Source: an uncultured Pelagibacteraceae bacterium
GTDB taxonomy: Bacteria > Pseudomonadota > Alphaproteobacteria > Pelagibacterales > Pelagibacteraceae
Reading direction: 5' to 3'
DNA length: 64,000 nt
Assembly (NCBI GenBank): GCA_902617825.1
Contig: CACMYE010000004.1
Span: forward strand, 1 to 64,000
Under the pieces are notes generated by a model that did not search any database, was not told the origin of the DNA, and was given only the letters and a program-made list of their open reading frames with translations. Below, in pieces: positions 8,627-20,534 of this stretch; positions within the stretch are counted from its first letter, which is position 1; every line of letters starts with the position of its first letter. The position numbers were made by a program, and so were the translations under genes.

Positions 8627-10390
8627 TTATACTTTTAAAGGTAGAACTTTTAACAAAAGTTTATTTCTAATCAAATCAACATTTAGCTGATTGAGTGTAT
8701 TGATAATAAAATAAACTGTATCTTCATCTAGATTTTCAATTTTTTCTGGTCCAATAACTTCAATTACTCTTAGCAATGCAGCGCCAATTTCATTGTTTTC
8801 AATCATAAACTGAATATCAGCAGGCATTTCTGAGCTTTTAATCTCATATAGGCTATCATATTTTTTTGAGATTTGTATTCCATCAGATTTCAATGCTTCT
8901 AAGAAAATTATATCTTTTTTGGATAAAAAATATTTTTTATCTTTTTTGATTTTCTTTAAAAATTTTTCAAGATCTTGTTCGATCTGGGATTTAGCGTAGT
9001 CCCCATTAAAATAATTCACTAATTTAGATTGATGCAAAACTTTATTGTTAAATTTAATTTTTTTATCTCTTACTTTCTCAGTTTTAGAATAGCTATTATA
9101 AAAAGTTGTATAATTTGAAGGTACATCATCTTCTGAAATTTGATCTAAAAGACTTTTTAATTCTTCATCAAAAGCATTGCCAATTTCATCCTTATTAAAA
9201 ACATCTTTTAATGTTCTCATTAGCTCTAACTTTAAATTTGGCTCCTCTGTTAAAAGTATTCGTTGGTACAAGAGTGCTCTCCCTTCTATAGGTGGCAAGG
9301 ATTTATAAACTTCCTGTACGTTTAAGAATTGACTAATATTAAATTGAAACTTTTTATAAAATTCAAATAAATCTTTTTCTGAATAATTTTTATCATGGAC
9401 TGCTTTTTCAATAATAGAAATTTTATCTATTTCAGTAATTTCTAAATCTTTAATATTAAAGAGAAGATTTGATGCAGATAAATATTGCCAAATAAATTTT
9501 GGGGTATCCACGTTTGGCTCAAATGAAAATTCAAGATCAGTTCTATGTGCTAAATGAAAATCTAAAATAGAGTTTTCAGAAATTGTTTTATCTGCTTCCT
9601 CTACATATCCGAATAAGTAACTTATTTTATTTTCATAGTAATCATCTTGAAAACCAAGTTCTTTTTTCAAATCTAAAATTAATTGAGCCTCTTCATTTTT
9701 ACCATAATTAACTAAACAATATAAATTGAACTTGGACAAATATTCATCCTCGATTGGTATAGTAAAATTAGAAAAAATTTCACATGATTTTTTTATGTTT
9801 GAGTCAGATAAATAAGTATCAACTAAAAACCTAGTTAGCTCAGGGTGTAGGTTAATAGTCTGATTTTTTATCAAATATTCTTCAATTAGGTCTAGATTGG
9901 AGTTTTTAATTAACCAATCAGATTTAAATTTCAAAAACTCTTGCTCACTTATATTTTGATTTGGATAGTAAGCATTGGTTAACATGGAAATATTCATTAT
10001 TTCTGAAGCATCTTGTGAAAGATTATATTTATTAATGTTTTCAAAAAGAATTTTTAATTTAGAACCGTCAGAATTTGACCACATATCGATACTTAGTCCA
10101 TATTCGGCTGGATCATATAATCCCGCAATTTTAATTTCTTTCGACGCAACATCTTGGTCTATTTTAATTGGATCAATTTTCTTGTTTGATTGTATGTTAT
10201 AAATACTGCTTCCAGTGCTATTGTTTTGATTTTGATCAGAAATATTGGTTTCTACAACAATATCCGTTTTTTTTTTTTCTAAATTCCAAATATCAACTGG
10301 TTTATCTTCTGCGAACGTATTTGTAGATGATAATAAATAAAATATTAAAATTGAAAAATATTTATTATTTAACAATTTTAAAATTTTCAT
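8627..10390 (-). CDS. Unrecognised secreted helical protein
   Basis: I do not recognise this 587-residue protein. It begins with a Sec-type signal peptide: a basic start, then FSILIFYLLSS, with likely cleavage after the Ala of NTFA. An Asn/Gln/Ser-rich linker runs to about residue 75. The rest reads as alternating amphipathic helices with no cysteine motif or catalytic signature, suggesting a TPR-like or other helical-repeat scaffold in the periplasm. Its start overlaps by 26 nt the end of a small membrane-protein gene, so the two are likely made together. It lies next to aroK, a place where other alphaproteobacteria also have uncharacterised exported proteins (recalled, not checked). Confidence 0.75.
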   Translation of the reverse strand: MKILKLLNNKYFSILIFYLLSSTNTFAEDKPVDIWNLEKKKTDIVVETNISDQNQNNSTGSSIYNIQSNKKIDPIKIDQDVASKEIKIAGLYDPAEYGLSIDMWSNSDGSKLKILFENINKYNLSQDASEIMNISMLTNAYYPNQNISEQEFLKFKSDWLIKNSNLDLIEEYLIKNQTINLHPELTRFLVDTYLSDSNIKKSCEIFSNFTIPIEDEYLSKFNLYCLVNYGKNEEAQLILDLKKELGFQDDYYENKISYLFGYVEEADKTISENSILDFHLAHRTDLEFSFEPNVDTPKFIWQYLSASNLLFNIKDLEITEIDKISIIEKAVHDKNYSEKDLFEFYKKFQFNISQFLNVQEVYKSLPPIEGRALLYQRILLTEEPNLKLELMRTLKDVFNKDEIGNAFDEELKSLLDQISEDDVPSNYTTFYNSYSKTEKVRDKKIKFNNKVLHQSKLVNYFNGDYAKSQIEQDLEKFLKKIKKDKKYFLSKKDIIFLEALKSDGIQISKKYDSLYEIKSSEMPADIQFMIENNEIGAALLRVIEVIGPEKIENLDEDTVYFIINTLNQLNVDLIRNKLLLKVLPLKV

Positions 10391-10547
10391 TTGGAATTAT
10401 TTTTTCTATTTCTTTTTTAGGTGCAGGGAAATCTAATGAGTTTATAAAAAATACAATTCCTATAACAACAATCAATCCAAGTGTTAATTTAATTAGGATT
10501 CCTGTAATACTAGCTTTGCCTGAACTTGTGTTTTTAGTAAATTGCAT
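10365..10547 (-). CDS. Small single-pass membrane protein
   Basis: A 60-residue protein with a basic Ser/Lys/Thr-rich N-terminus, one membrane helix (about residues 15-38, ILIKLTLGLIVVIGIVFFI) and a C-terminal tail LDFPAPKKEIEKIIPNE that would lie in the periplasm. No enzymatic motif is visible. It is divergent from aroK, with 57 nt between the two starts, and overlaps the downstream secreted helical protein by 26 nt, which suggests a two-gene unit for an envelope function. The plus-strand ORF over the same bases (10327-10551) is a shadow. Confidence 0.7.
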   Translation of the reverse strand: MQFTKNTSSGKASITGILIKLTLGLIVVIGIVFFINSLDFPAPKKEIEKIIPNENFKIVK

Positions 10548-10604
10548 ATAACTTTAGATAATTTCAAATTAAGACATATTTGTGTTTTTTCAATAAAGAA
10601 ACTT

Positions 10605-11117
10605 ATGAAATCAAAAGAAAATCTTGTGTTTTTAGGAATGATGGGATCTGGAAAGAGTTCTATAGGTTTGCTGGTCGCAAAAAAACTAAAATTAAATTTT
10701 ATAGATATAGATAATGAGATTGAAAATAAAGTGGGCACAACCATAAGCAAAATGTTTGAGGATAAGGGCGAAGATTTTTTTAGAAAAGTTGAAGAGAAAG
10801 TAACACTAAAAAATTTAAAACTACACTCCTCTGTGATTTCTCTTGGTGGTGGAGCTTTCATGAATGAAAATATTAGAAAAGAAGTTTTAAAAAGTCATAT
10901 ATCTTTTTGGCTAAACTGGAATAATAATATTTTGTTAGGAAGAATAAAAAATAGTAAAAAAAGGCCTCTTGCGATAACCTCATCAGATGATCAAATAATT
11001 GATTTAATTCAAAAACGCTCTAACGTCTATGCAAAAGCTTTATTTGAGATTAAATGTGATAACTTAACTAAAAATGAAGTAGTTAATAAAATAATTAAAA
11101 TTTATGAATCAAATTAA
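10605..11117 (+). CDS. aroK: Shikimate kinase
   Basis: AroK phosphorylates shikimate with ATP in the aromatic amino acid pathway. The Walker A motif GMMGSGKSS is at residues 11-19, DIDNEIE and the shikimate-binding FRKVEEKV follow, and GGGAFMNE is the conserved glycine loop. RPLAI is the lid arginine region. I place the start at ATG 10605 (170 aa), not at the ORF-track ATG 10542, because homologues begin just before the Walker A loop and the longer start would enter the coding region of the divergent small gene. Its 3' end overlaps aroB by 14 nt. Confidence 0.95.
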   Translation: MKSKENLVFLGMMGSGKSSIGLLVAKKLKLNFIDIDNEIENKVGTTISKMFEDKGEDFFRKVEEKVTLKNLKLHSSVISLGGGAFMNENIRKEVLKSHISFWLNWNNNILLGRIKNSKKRPLAITSSDDQIIDLIQKRSNVYAKALFEIKCDNLTKNEVVNKIIKIYESN

Positions 11118-12210
11118 ATTAAATATAGAAACAAAGACACAGAAATATCCCATCTATATTGGAAAAAAAATATCTGCGAATATTTCTCAAATTACAAAAT
11201 CTAATTCAATTAAATTTAATAGATGTCTTTTAGTTATAGATAGTAATGTTCCTAAAAAATTTGTTTCAATAATTAAAAAATCTTTAAAAAATAAAATGAG
11301 TTATATACATTATTTTAAAGCCAATGAATTAAATAAGAATATGAATAGTACTAATAAGATTTTAGAAATATTGTTAAATAAAAATTTTTCAAGAGATGAC
11401 TGTTTGATATCCATTGGAGGAGGTGTTACAGGAGATATAAGTGGTTTTGCTGCAAGTCTTTTCAAAAGGGGGCTTAAGTTTATAAACATACCAACTACTC
11501 TTTTGTCTCAAGTTGACTCGTCTATTGGTGGTAAGACTGGTATAAATACTAAGTATGGTAAAAATCTAGTTGGGAGTTTTTACCAGCCCAATCTTGTTAT
11601 TTCTGATACTGAATTTTTAAAAACATTACCTAAGAGAGAGATAGTTTGTGGATATGGAGAAATTTTAAAACATTCAATTATTGGGAATAAAAAATTTTAT
11701 AATTTTTTAAATATCCATAAAAACAAAATTTTAAAGCTTACTTCTCCGTTTCTTGAAAAAGCTATTCATGAAAGTTGTAAAATTAAAAAAGCTGTAGTTC
11801 AAAAAGACGAAAAAGAAAAGGGTTTAAGAAAAATTTTAAATTTTGGTCATTCGTTTGCGCATGCTTATGAAGCAACATTAGGATTTAGCAAAAAACTAAA
11901 TCATGGAGAAGCTGTAATACTTGGAATGAAAACTGCACTAAATTTTAGTCTTAAGACAAAATTTATGAATAAAAGAGAGTATTATTCCATCATAGATCAT
12001 ATCGATAATTCTGATTTACCATCTTCTGTAAGTAAATTTTTTAGTCAAAAAGATATCAACAAAATTTTAAGTTTTATGGCAAAAGATAAAAAAAATAGAT
12101 CAAATAATATTAATTTGGTCTTACTCAAAAAAATTGGAGCCCCAATAATTAATAAAGAATATTCTAAAAAAAAAATAGGTTTATTTTTAAAAATTTTTTT
12201 ACGAAATTAA
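11104..12210 (+). CDS. aroB: 3-dehydroquinate synthase
   Basis: AroB converts DAHP to 3-dehydroquinate using NAD and a divalent metal. It has 368 residues. Motifs are ISIGGGVTGDISGFAAS (NAD-binding glycine loop, about residue 100), IPTTLLSQVDSSIGGKTGIN (about 135), the metal-binding region GEILKHSIIG, and NFGHSFAHAYEA with metal-ligand histidines (about 250). It overlaps aroK by 14 nt, giving tight coupling of two shikimate steps, and overlaps the convergent bolA by 12 nt. Confidence 0.97.
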   Translation: MNQIKLNIETKTQKYPIYIGKKISANISQITKSNSIKFNRCLLVIDSNVPKKFVSIIKKSLKNKMSYIHYFKANELNKNMNSTNKILEILLNKNFSRDDCLISIGGGVTGDISGFAASLFKRGLKFINIPTTLLSQVDSSIGGKTGINTKYGKNLVGSFYQPNLVISDTEFLKTLPKREIVCGYGEILKHSIIGNKKFYNFLNIHKNKILKLTSPFLEKAIHESCKIKKAVVQKDEKEKGLRKILNFGHSFAHAYEATLGFSKKLNHGEAVILGMKTALNFSLKTKFMNKREYYSIIDHIDNSDLPSSVSKFFSQKDINKILSFMAKDKKNRSNNINLVLLKKIGAPIINKEYSKKKIGLFLKIFLRN

Positions 12211-12459
12211 GATTTGTATTGAGTGAATAAACTCTTTCATCTCCTTATCTAAAATTTTATAAATTTTCTTATTACTTTCTATCTTATTCATGGTCTTGAG
12301 TTCATTTGAAATTAAACTTATTTTCAAATGAAATTTTCCTTCTTGATTGCCAGCGTGATTTTTATGAAGAAAAGATTTGTCCTCAATTTTAATATTTTCA
12401 ATGTTTATCTGATTTTGTAATTTTTTTTTTACAATTGCAATTAAGTCATTTATATCCAT
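12199..12459 (-). CDS. bolA: BolA-family protein
   Basis: A BolA/YrbA-like protein of 86 residues. The family helix-turn-strand pattern is visible with KSFLHKNHAGNQEGKFHLKISLIS, which contains the conserved histidine region used with monothiol glutaredoxins for iron-sulfur cluster handling. It is encoded opposite to its neighbours, between aroB and the J-domain gene, matching the aroK-aroB-...-bolA-J-domain-cobS-cobT order of alphaproteobacteria. The exact role (cluster trafficking or transcription regulation) cannot be read from sequence. Confidence 0.88.
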   Translation of the reverse strand: MDINDLIAIVKKKLQNQINIENIKIEDKSFLHKNHAGNQEGKFHLKISLISNELKTMNKIESNKKIYKILDKEMKEFIHSIQILIS

Positions 12460-12480
12460 AAGTATAACTTATTATATAGC

Positions 12481-13014
12481 ATGAAAAATATTTGTGATTG
12501 GAATAATTGTAATAAAATTGGTGAATATAAAGCACCAGTTGAAAAAGATAATAGTAAAAAATTTAGAATGCTTTGTCTTGAGCATGTCAAGGAATTCAAC
12601 AAGAATTGGAATTACTTTTCCGGTATGAATGATGACCAAGTAATGGATTTTTTAAAGTCAGACATGATATGGCATAAGCCTACTCAAAGTTTTAGCTCTT
12701 CAGATAATTTTTTTAAGGTTCTTTGGAATACAACTTTAAAAGATGAATTAGATAAAGATAAAATAAATGGTGATTATAATCATATGCGTCAATTTAAATT
12801 TGATCACAAAGATATCAAAGCGTTTGGTATTCTTGGTATTTCCGTAGGCCTAAAGTGGAAGAAAATACAGGACAGATTCAAAGTGCTTGTGAAAAAATTC
12901 CACCCTGATATGAATTCTGGAAATAAAAAACACGAGGAAAAACTTAAATTAATAACTTTAGCTTATACTCAGCTTAAAAATACATATAGAGATAAAATTG
13001 ACACCAAATCTTGA
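12481..13014 (+). CDS. J-domain co-chaperone-like protein
   Basis: A 177-residue protein with a C-terminal J domain: [22 protein letters not shown] is followed by the HPD tripeptide in [10 protein letters not shown] and a helix IV ending in [13 protein letters not shown] is the Hsp70-stimulating motif, so it probably targets DnaK to a client. The N-terminal half has a possible zinc site (CDWNNC near residue 4, CLEHV near 37). It starts 21 nt from the divergent bolA and overlaps cobS by 17 nt, so CobS/CobT may be its clients; that is inference. Confidence 0.85.
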   Translation: MKNICDWNNCNKIGEYKAPVEKDNSKKFRMLCLEHVKEFNKNWNYFSGMNDDQVMDFLKSDMIWHKPTQSFSSSDNFFKVLWNTTLKDELDKDKINGDYNHMRQFKFDHKDIKAFGILGISVGLKWKKIQDRFKVLVKKFHPDMNSGNKKHEEKLKLITLAYTQLKNTYRDKIDTKS

Positions 13015-13972
13015 CATAAAACCAGATATCAAAGTTTCTTTAAAACAAACGTTTGGAATAGATTCAGAGATGGAAGTTGACGCATTTTCAAAAAAAAATG
13101 ATTACGTACCTGAAATTGATAAAAGTTATAAGTTTGACAGAGACACTACACTAGCAATCATTTCTGGATTTTCATTTAATAAAAGGGTTTTAGTTCAAGG
13201 ATATCACGGCACAGGTAAATCTACTCATATTGAACAGATAGCTGCAAGACTAAATTGGCCATGTATTCGTGTAAACTTAGATAGCCATGTTAGCCGAATA
13301 GATTTAATTGGAAAAGATGCAATTGTCTTAAAAGAGGGCAAACAAGTTACTCAATTTAATGAGGGTATCTTACCATGGTCTATTCAAAATCCAGTTGCTC
13401 TTGTGTTTGACGAATATGATGCAGGAAGGCCTGATGTTATGTTTGTGATTCAGAGAGTTTTAGAAGCTGAAGGTAATTTTACGCTACTAGATAAAAATAA
13501 AGTAATAAAGCAAAATAAGTTTTTTAGATTATTTGCAACTTCAAACACTGTAGGCTTAGGAGATACTAGTGGTCTTTATCATGGTACCCAGCAAATAAAC
13601 CAAGGTCAAATGGACAGATGGAATATAGTAACTACGCTGAATTACCTTAGTCTTGATAGGGAAATGGATATTGTGTTAGCAAAAAATAAAAATTTAAATA
13701 ATTCAAAAGGAAAAGAAGTTGTTTCCAACATGATCAAAGTAGCCTCTTTAACACGTAAAGGATTTATTGCAGGTGATATTTCAACAGTAATGAGTCCAAG
13801 AACTGTCATGCACTGGGCAGAAAATTCAGAGATCTTTAAAGATATTGGTTACGCCTTCAGAGTAACTTTTCTAAATAAATGTGATGATATAGAGAAAAAT
13901 ACTATCGCTGAGTATTATCAAAGATGTTTTGGTGAAGAATTACCTGAGTCATTGATAAATATTCAAATTTAA
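12998..13972 (+). CDS. cobS: CobS-like AAA+ ATPase (cobaltochelatase subunit family)
   Basis: A MoxR/CobS-type AAA+ ATPase of 324 residues. Walker A is GYHGTGKST (68-76), Walker B is [13 protein letters not shown], and sensor 1 is FATSNTVG. The N-terminal part, [16 protein letters not shown], matches the CobS start well. That supports the TTG start at 12998 inside the J-domain gene, because no ATG lies upstream of this conserved block. With CobT and CobN, CobS inserts cobalt into hydrogenobyrinate diamide in aerobic B12 synthesis. No cobN or other corrin gene is in this window, so a different client is possible. Confidence 0.9.
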   Translation: MTPNLDIKPDIKVSLKQTFGIDSEMEVDAFSKKNDYVPEIDKSYKFDRDTTLAIISGFSFNKRVLVQGYHGTGKSTHIEQIAARLNWPCIRVNLDSHVSRIDLIGKDAIVLKEGKQVTQFNEGILPWSIQNPVALVFDEYDAGRPDVMFVIQRVLEAEGNFTLLDKNKVIKQNKFFRLFATSNTVGLGDTSGLYHGTQQINQGQMDRWNIVTTLNYLSLDREMDIVLAKNKNLNNSKGKEVVSNMIKVASLTRKGFIAGDISTVMSPRTVMHWAENSEIFKDIGYAFRVTFLNKCDDIEKNTIAEYYQRCFGEELPESLINIQI

Positions 13973-15769
13973 ATGAGTAGCAGAGAAAATAACTTAAAAG
14001 AAAAGTTCAGAATTGCATTAACGTCTACAGCAAAAGTTATTTCTGATGACTTTGATTTAAGTAAAAAAGTTTCTGAGAAAAATAAGTCAAAAGATAAAAG
14101 TCCTATAGAAATTGATAGTATAAATAGTCCAAGTGATTTTATAAAATTAAGAGCGGAGACAGACTCATCAGCTTTAAAGAAAAAATTTTCTAATGATGCT
14201 ATCTATCAAAAAAATTTACCAGGAAATAATTCTTCAAGATCACTTTACAATATCGCAGAAAAAATAAGGTATGAAGCTTTAGGAGGTCAAATGTTAAAAG
14301 GAATTGAAAAAAATTTTCATGAAAACTATTCTCAGATAATTAACCAAAAGCGAAGAGATCAATTAAAAACTAAAGAGGATGTTAGTGTTACTGAAGCATT
14401 TGAACTCTACATGCTAAAAAATTTTCATAAAGTAAAACTCAATCCATTAACCTCAAAAATGCTTGATTTTTGGGAAAAAGATTTTGAAAAATCTATAGAG
14501 AAACACAAAAAGTTTTTAATTGATAATCTTGAAGATCAAAATACTTATAGCTCTCGTTTTTCACAAATTTTACAGGAGATGGATATTTTTCAAAGTGAAG
14601 AAGACCAAACTAATGAGGAGAATCAAGATCAAGGGCAAGATAATCCATCAAACGATGACCAAAATAATGACAATGAAGATAGTAAAGATGAAAATAAAGA
14701 TCAGGAAACACAAGCTACTTTGGATGCAGATTATGAGGTTGACGAGTTTAATTTAGATGAACAACTATCAGAATTAGATACAGAAGAACAAAGTACAGAA
14801 CAAATTTTAAAAAAGAATATCGGTAATCTTGATCTTGATTATAAAATCTTTACTTCACAATTTGATGAAATTGTTAAAGCTGAAAATTTAGAAAATGCAG
14901 ATGAGGCGACTAAATTAAGAAAAAGCTTGGACCAGCAACTAATAGGTTTTCAAGATGTTATTACGAAACTAGCCAATAAGTTACAAAGACAGTTGCTAGC
15001 AAAACAAAACAGGGCGTGGGAATTTGATTTAGAGGAAGGATTGCTTGATAGCTCAAAACTACCAAGAATAATAATGGATCCTTATAATTCTTTATCATTT
15101 AAAAAAGAAAAAGATTTAGATTTTAAAGATACTGTTGTCACTTTGTTAATAGATAACTCAGGTTCAATGAGAGGAAGACCTATTACAATAGCTGCTATAT
15201 GTGCAGATATTTTATCAAGAACTCTTGAAAGATGTTCTGTTAAAGTCGAAATTTTAGGCTTTACTACTAAAAACTGGAAAGGTGGTCAGTCAAGAGAACT
15301 ATGGGCTAAAAATTCAAAACCAAAAACTCCTGGAAGATTAAATGATTTAAGACATATAATTTACAAAGGTGCAGATACTCACTGGCGACAGGCAAAAAAT
15401 AACTTGGGGCTGATGCTTAAAGAAGGTCTGCTAAAAGAAAATATTGATGGAGAAGCAATATCTTGGGCATACGGTAGAATTAAAAAGAGAAAAGAAGAAA
15501 GAAAAATTTTAATGGTTATTTCAGATGGAGCTCCAGTCGATGACTCAACTCTTTCTGTTAACTCAGGTGATTTCCTTGAAAAACACCTAAAAAAAATAGT
15601 TAAATATATTGAAAATAAATCTGATATTGAAGTTTTAGCAATTGGAATAGGTCATGATGTATCTAGATATTATGATAAAGCGATTAAGATAACAGATGTT
15701 AATGAGTTAGGAGACGTAATGATTTCACAATTAAGTTCTCTTTTTGATACCAAAAAAAAATATCACTAG
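13973..15769 (+). CDS. cobT: CobT-like von Willebrand factor A protein (cobaltochelatase subunit family)
   Basis: A 598-residue partner of CobS, starting on the base after the cobS stop. The N-terminal half is charged and helical. A very acidic Asp/Glu/Asn/Gln-rich linker (about residues 205-250) precedes a C-terminal VWA domain with the MIDAS motif [11 protein letters not shown] (about 390) and a later SDGAP. Acidic linker plus VWA is the CobT/ChlD architecture, in which ATPase motion is transmitted through the MIDAS domain to a chelatase. Its stop overlaps the regB-type kinase stop by 4 nt. Confidence 0.9.
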   Translation: MSSRENNLKEKFRIALTSTAKVISDDFDLSKKVSEKNKSKDKSPIEIDSINSPSDFIKLRAETDSSALKKKFSNDAIYQKNLPGNNSSRSLYNIAEKIRYEALGGQMLKGIEKNFHENYSQIINQKRRDQLKTKEDVSVTEAFELYMLKNFHKVKLNPLTSKMLDFWEKDFEKSIEKHKKFLIDNLEDQNTYSSRFSQILQEMDIFQSEEDQTNEENQDQGQDNPSNDDQNNDNEDSKDENKDQETQATLDADYEVDEFNLDEQLSELDTEEQSTEQILKKNIGNLDLDYKIFTSQFDEIVKAENLENADEATKLRKSLDQQLIGFQDVITKLANKLQRQLLAKQNRAWEFDLEEGLLDSSKLPRIIMDPYNSLSFKKEKDLDFKDTVVTLLIDNSGSMRGRPITIAAICADILSRTLERCSVKVEILGFTTKNWKGGQSRELWAKNSKPKTPGRLNDLRHIIYKGADTHWRQAKNNLGLMLKEGLLKENIDGEAISWAYGRIKKRKEERKILMVISDGAPVDDSTLSVNSGDFLEKHLKKIVKYIENKSDIEVLAIGIGHDVSRYYDKAIKITDVNELGDVMISQLSSLFDTKKKYH

Positions 15770-17046
15770 ATATTAAATAAATCTGAATTCCGCCAACTAA
15801 TTACAACTTCTGCTCCACTTCTCGTTTTGGAGTTTCTAAATTTTAATGAAGCAAAATTTTTTTCTAATAAAGTTTTACCAATAAATAATCCAAGTCCTAA
15901 ACCTGTTTTAGATTTTTCTTCTGAATTACTTGTTTTTAAATAAGGCTCTCCAATTTTAGGCAGAATATCTCTAGGATATCCATCCCCGTCATCTTCAATT
16001 ATAATTTCTGTCGTTTCACTATCACTTTTCAAATTTATAAAAATTTTATCCCTTGAAAACTTATTTGCATTCCCAATAAAATTTCTTAATCCATAAACAA
16101 TCTCAATTGACTTGGTTATTTTTTTTTGATTTGAATCTTGATCAAAGTTAAACACAAAGTTTTTGTTACTTATTTCTCTAAAAGACGAAATAATTTCTGA
16201 CAAATATTCTCTTACAGTTAGATCTTTATCTATAAAATCATCTTCCTCAACCGGGTTTAAACTCAAACGTTTTAGAATTTCATTGCATCTTTCTACCTGA
16301 CTATTTAATAATTCAAAATCTTTCTCAAATTCTTTGTTATTCTCTAATTGTTTTGCTAAGTCTTGAGTAATTATTTTGATTGTGGAAAGTGGAGTACCAA
16401 AAGAGTGTGCAGCAGCTGCAGCTTGACCACCCAATGATAATAATTCGTGCTCTTGTGCCATTACTTTTTCCATTTTTGATAAAGCATCTTTTCTTAAACG
16501 AGATTGAGATCCAAATGTCATTGCAAAATAATTTAAAAAAACTAAAGCAACAATTAAAGCAATAGGTATAGAAAAATAATAATAGGGGCTTACATGAAAA
16601 TGATCACTCAAAGGTGATGGTAAATCTGTAGAATAAAAAGTAAGAATTATAATGGCAATACCCGTTAAACCTACTAGTAATGAGTTAGTTTTAAAACTTA
16701 AGTTCGATGAAGAAAATACACTTGGAATTAGTAAAAATATAACAAAAGGATTAGCAATACCACCTGTCAAATAAAGTAAAGTGCTTAATTGAATTATATC
16801 AAGTAATAAAAAGATAAAAGCAGACCTATCTGATAGTTGAGTTTTTTTATAAACATAAATTAAATAAAAATTACTAAAAACACCAAAAATTATTATTAGA
16901 TTTGATAATAAATAATTAAATTTAAAATTTAAAATTAAATATACAAAGTTTACAGCTGTGAGTTGGCCAAAAATTCCAATCCATCTTAAATTTATATAGG
17001 TTGATTTCTTAAAAGAGTATTGTTTGGAAGTTTCAAAAAACTTCAT
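15766..17046 (-). CDS. regB: RegB/PrrB-type redox-sensing histidine kinase
   Basis: A 426-residue membrane histidine kinase. Five to six hydrophobic helices fill residues 20-175. Between two of them is GGIANPF (95-101), the GGxxNPF ubiquinone-binding motif of RegB. The H box is [18 protein letters not shown] with phospho-accepting H214. The redox cysteine C254 lies in QVERCNEIL, 40 residues after the histidine, the same spacing as H225/C265 of Rhodobacter RegB. The ATPase domain ends with GLGLGLFIG. The response regulator RegA is not in the window. The kinase likely senses respiratory-chain redox state. Firm at family level. Confidence 0.9.
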   Translation of the reverse strand: MKFFETSKQYSFKKSTYINLRWIGIFGQLTAVNFVYLILNFKFNYLLSNLIIIFGVFSNFYLIYVYKKTQLSDRSAFIFLLLDIIQLSTLLYLTGGIANPFVIFLLIPSVFSSSNLSFKTNSLLVGLTGIAIIILTFYSTDLPSPLSDHFHVSPYYYFSIPIALIVALVFLNYFAMTFGSQSRLRKDALSKMEKVMAQEHELLSLGGQAAAAAHSFGTPLSTIKIITQDLAKQLENNKEFEKDFELLNSQVERCNEILKRLSLNPVEEDDFIDKDLTVREYLSEIISSFREISNKNFVFNFDQDSNQKKITKSIEIVYGLRNFIGNANKFSRDKIFINLKSDSETTEIIIEDDGDGYPRDILPKIGEPYLKTSNSEEKSKTGLGLGLFIGKTLLEKNFASLKFRNSKTRSGAEVVISWRNSDLFNI

Positions 17047-17048
17047 TT

Positions 17049-19112
<2,064 letters not shown>

Positions 19113-19220
19113 TTATTGGAAAAAAATAATTATAACATTTTTTAAAAAAAATTGCTGATTTATCTTTATTAAAAAAATATAAAAAATGTAAATCAGTATT
19201 GATAATTATGACTTTTTTAC

Positions 19221-19310
19221 TGGCGGAGAGAATGGGATTCGAACCCATGATAGAGTTTCCCCTATACACGCTTTCCAAGCGTGCGCCTTCAACCACTCGG
19301 CCATCTCTCC
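19221..19310 (-). tRNA. tRNA-Ser(GGA), CCA encoded
   Basis: Read on the minus strand, the gene begins GGAGAGATGGCCGAGTGG and ends CTCTCCGCCA. The acceptor arms GGAGAGA and TCTCTCC pair, G is the discriminator, and CCA is encoded. The anticodon stem CACGC/GCGTG encloses loop TTGGAAA, giving anticodon GGA (serine UCC/UCU). A long variable arm and a TTCGAATC T-loop are present, as expected for a class II tRNA of 90 nt. It lies upstream of gyrB in the same direction. The 66-aa ORF 19096-19296 is an artefact running through it. Confidence 0.97.
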
Positions 19311-19352
19311 AATGTTTTTTTCATATTTTTATAATATATTAAAGAATAGAAT

Positions 19353-20501
19353 ATGAACTTAGAAAAATTTAAAAAAACACTTACATATAAAAATTATAGT
19401 AATTTTAAAATATTTCTTAGATACATCGAATATATATTAAAAAATTTTTTTATAAATTTAATTGTTAAATTAAATTTTGTCGTGAGAAAACCTAAGTATT
19501 GGATTGACTTAGGGTCATTTAAAGATAACAGATATATTAATTTTATTGTATATGCGCTAAAAGATGATTTTATTTTTCTTTATAAAAATGATGAAAATAC
19601 AAAAAAACTTTTTCATAGAATAGGTTTTTTAAATTTTTTTAAACATACAGGCCCAAATACAAAATTTGATAATTACAAAAAAACAAGTTTTTTAGGAGAT
19701 AATGAAACAAAAAATCTAAATAAAGTTTTTTTTAATACTGATTATTTTAAATATTTTTCTAAAAATTACAAAATAAAAAAAGAACAAGTAATAATGCCGT
19801 ACTACATGTATCCTCGAATATATAATTCTTTTTATAAAAAAATTTATCCCAAAAAAAAACCAAATTTTAATTTAAGAATTTTTTTTTCTGGTTCGGTGTA
19901 TAATGAAGTATACGGCAATTTTCATTGGAAAAATGAACCAAAAAAATTTCCAAATAGAATTAAAGTAATTAATAATATTATTAAAGAGTTTAAAAATGAA
20001 ATATTTTTTATAAATTCAAAAAAAGATATTCGATCAAACGATATTTTTAAAAAGAAAATTGTTTTTTGTCTTCATGATAAAATGGTAAAAAAATCCTCCT
20101 ATATTTTAAATTTTAAAAATAATTTTAATTTTTATAAAAGCTCATGTTTCCATTTGAGTTGTCCAGGTGCGGTTATGCCATTATGTCATCATCTAATAGA
20201 AGGTATAAAGGTCGGTTCTATTCCAATTACAAATTGTGAAAAACTTATGTTTCCAAATTTAGATTTAAACATGTCATTGCATTATTCAAATATTGAAGAA
20301 CTTAATGATCAAATTAAAAAAGCATTGGATATGAAAGAAGACGAGATAATTTACATGAGAGAGAAAGTTCTTGATTATTATGAACAATATTTAAGTCCTG
20401 AAAATTTTAAATTAAAAATTATTCAGGCTATTAATCAAAAAAATAATGAAATAATTTGTTGTGATGATCATCGTAGCGTAGAAAAAATGAATAATAATTA
20501 A
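19353..20501 (+). CDS. Possible exostosin-like (GT47) glycosyltransferase
   Basis: A 382-residue protein rich in Lys, Asn, Phe and Ile, with base composition even more AT-rich than its neighbours. The C-terminal third (FHLSCPGAVMPLCHHLIEG, then GSIPIT and a NMSLHYSNIEEL-type segment) resembles the donor-binding half of exostosin/GT47 enzymes, where a glycine-proline loop is followed by a helix of the form EAI..G.IPI. The N-terminal half has no motif I recognise. No signal peptide is evident. It lies just after tRNA-Ser, convergent with a methyltransferase, as a small surface-polysaccharide-like island. The family call is tentative. Confidence 0.55.
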   Translation: MNLEKFKKTLTYKNYSNFKIFLRYIEYILKNFFINLIVKLNFVVRKPKYWIDLGSFKDNRYINFIVYALKDDFIFLYKNDENTKKLFHRIGFLNFFKHTGPNTKFDNYKKTSFLGDNETKNLNKVFFNTDYFKYFSKNYKIKKEQVIMPYYMYPRIYNSFYKKIYPKKKPNFNLRIFFSGSVYNEVYGNFHWKNEPKKFPNRIKVINNIIKEFKNEIFFINSKKDIRSNDIFKKKIVFCLHDKMVKKSSYILNFKNNFNFYKSSCFHLSCPGAVMPLCHHLIEGIKVGSIPITNCEKLMFPNLDLNMSLHYSNIEELNDQIKKALDMKEDEIIYMREKVLDYYEQYLSPENFKLKIIQAINQKNNEIICCDDHRSVEKMNNN

Positions 20502-20534
20502 ATTTAAATTAGTAGTAAATGCCTAAATTATTTT

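Noticed and set aside
10493-10861. 122-aa minus-strand ORF
   Set aside because: Antisense to aroK and overlapping the small membrane gene; no motif.
14520-14756. 78-aa plus-strand ORF inside cobT
   Set aside because: Alternate-frame reading of the acidic linker of cobT.
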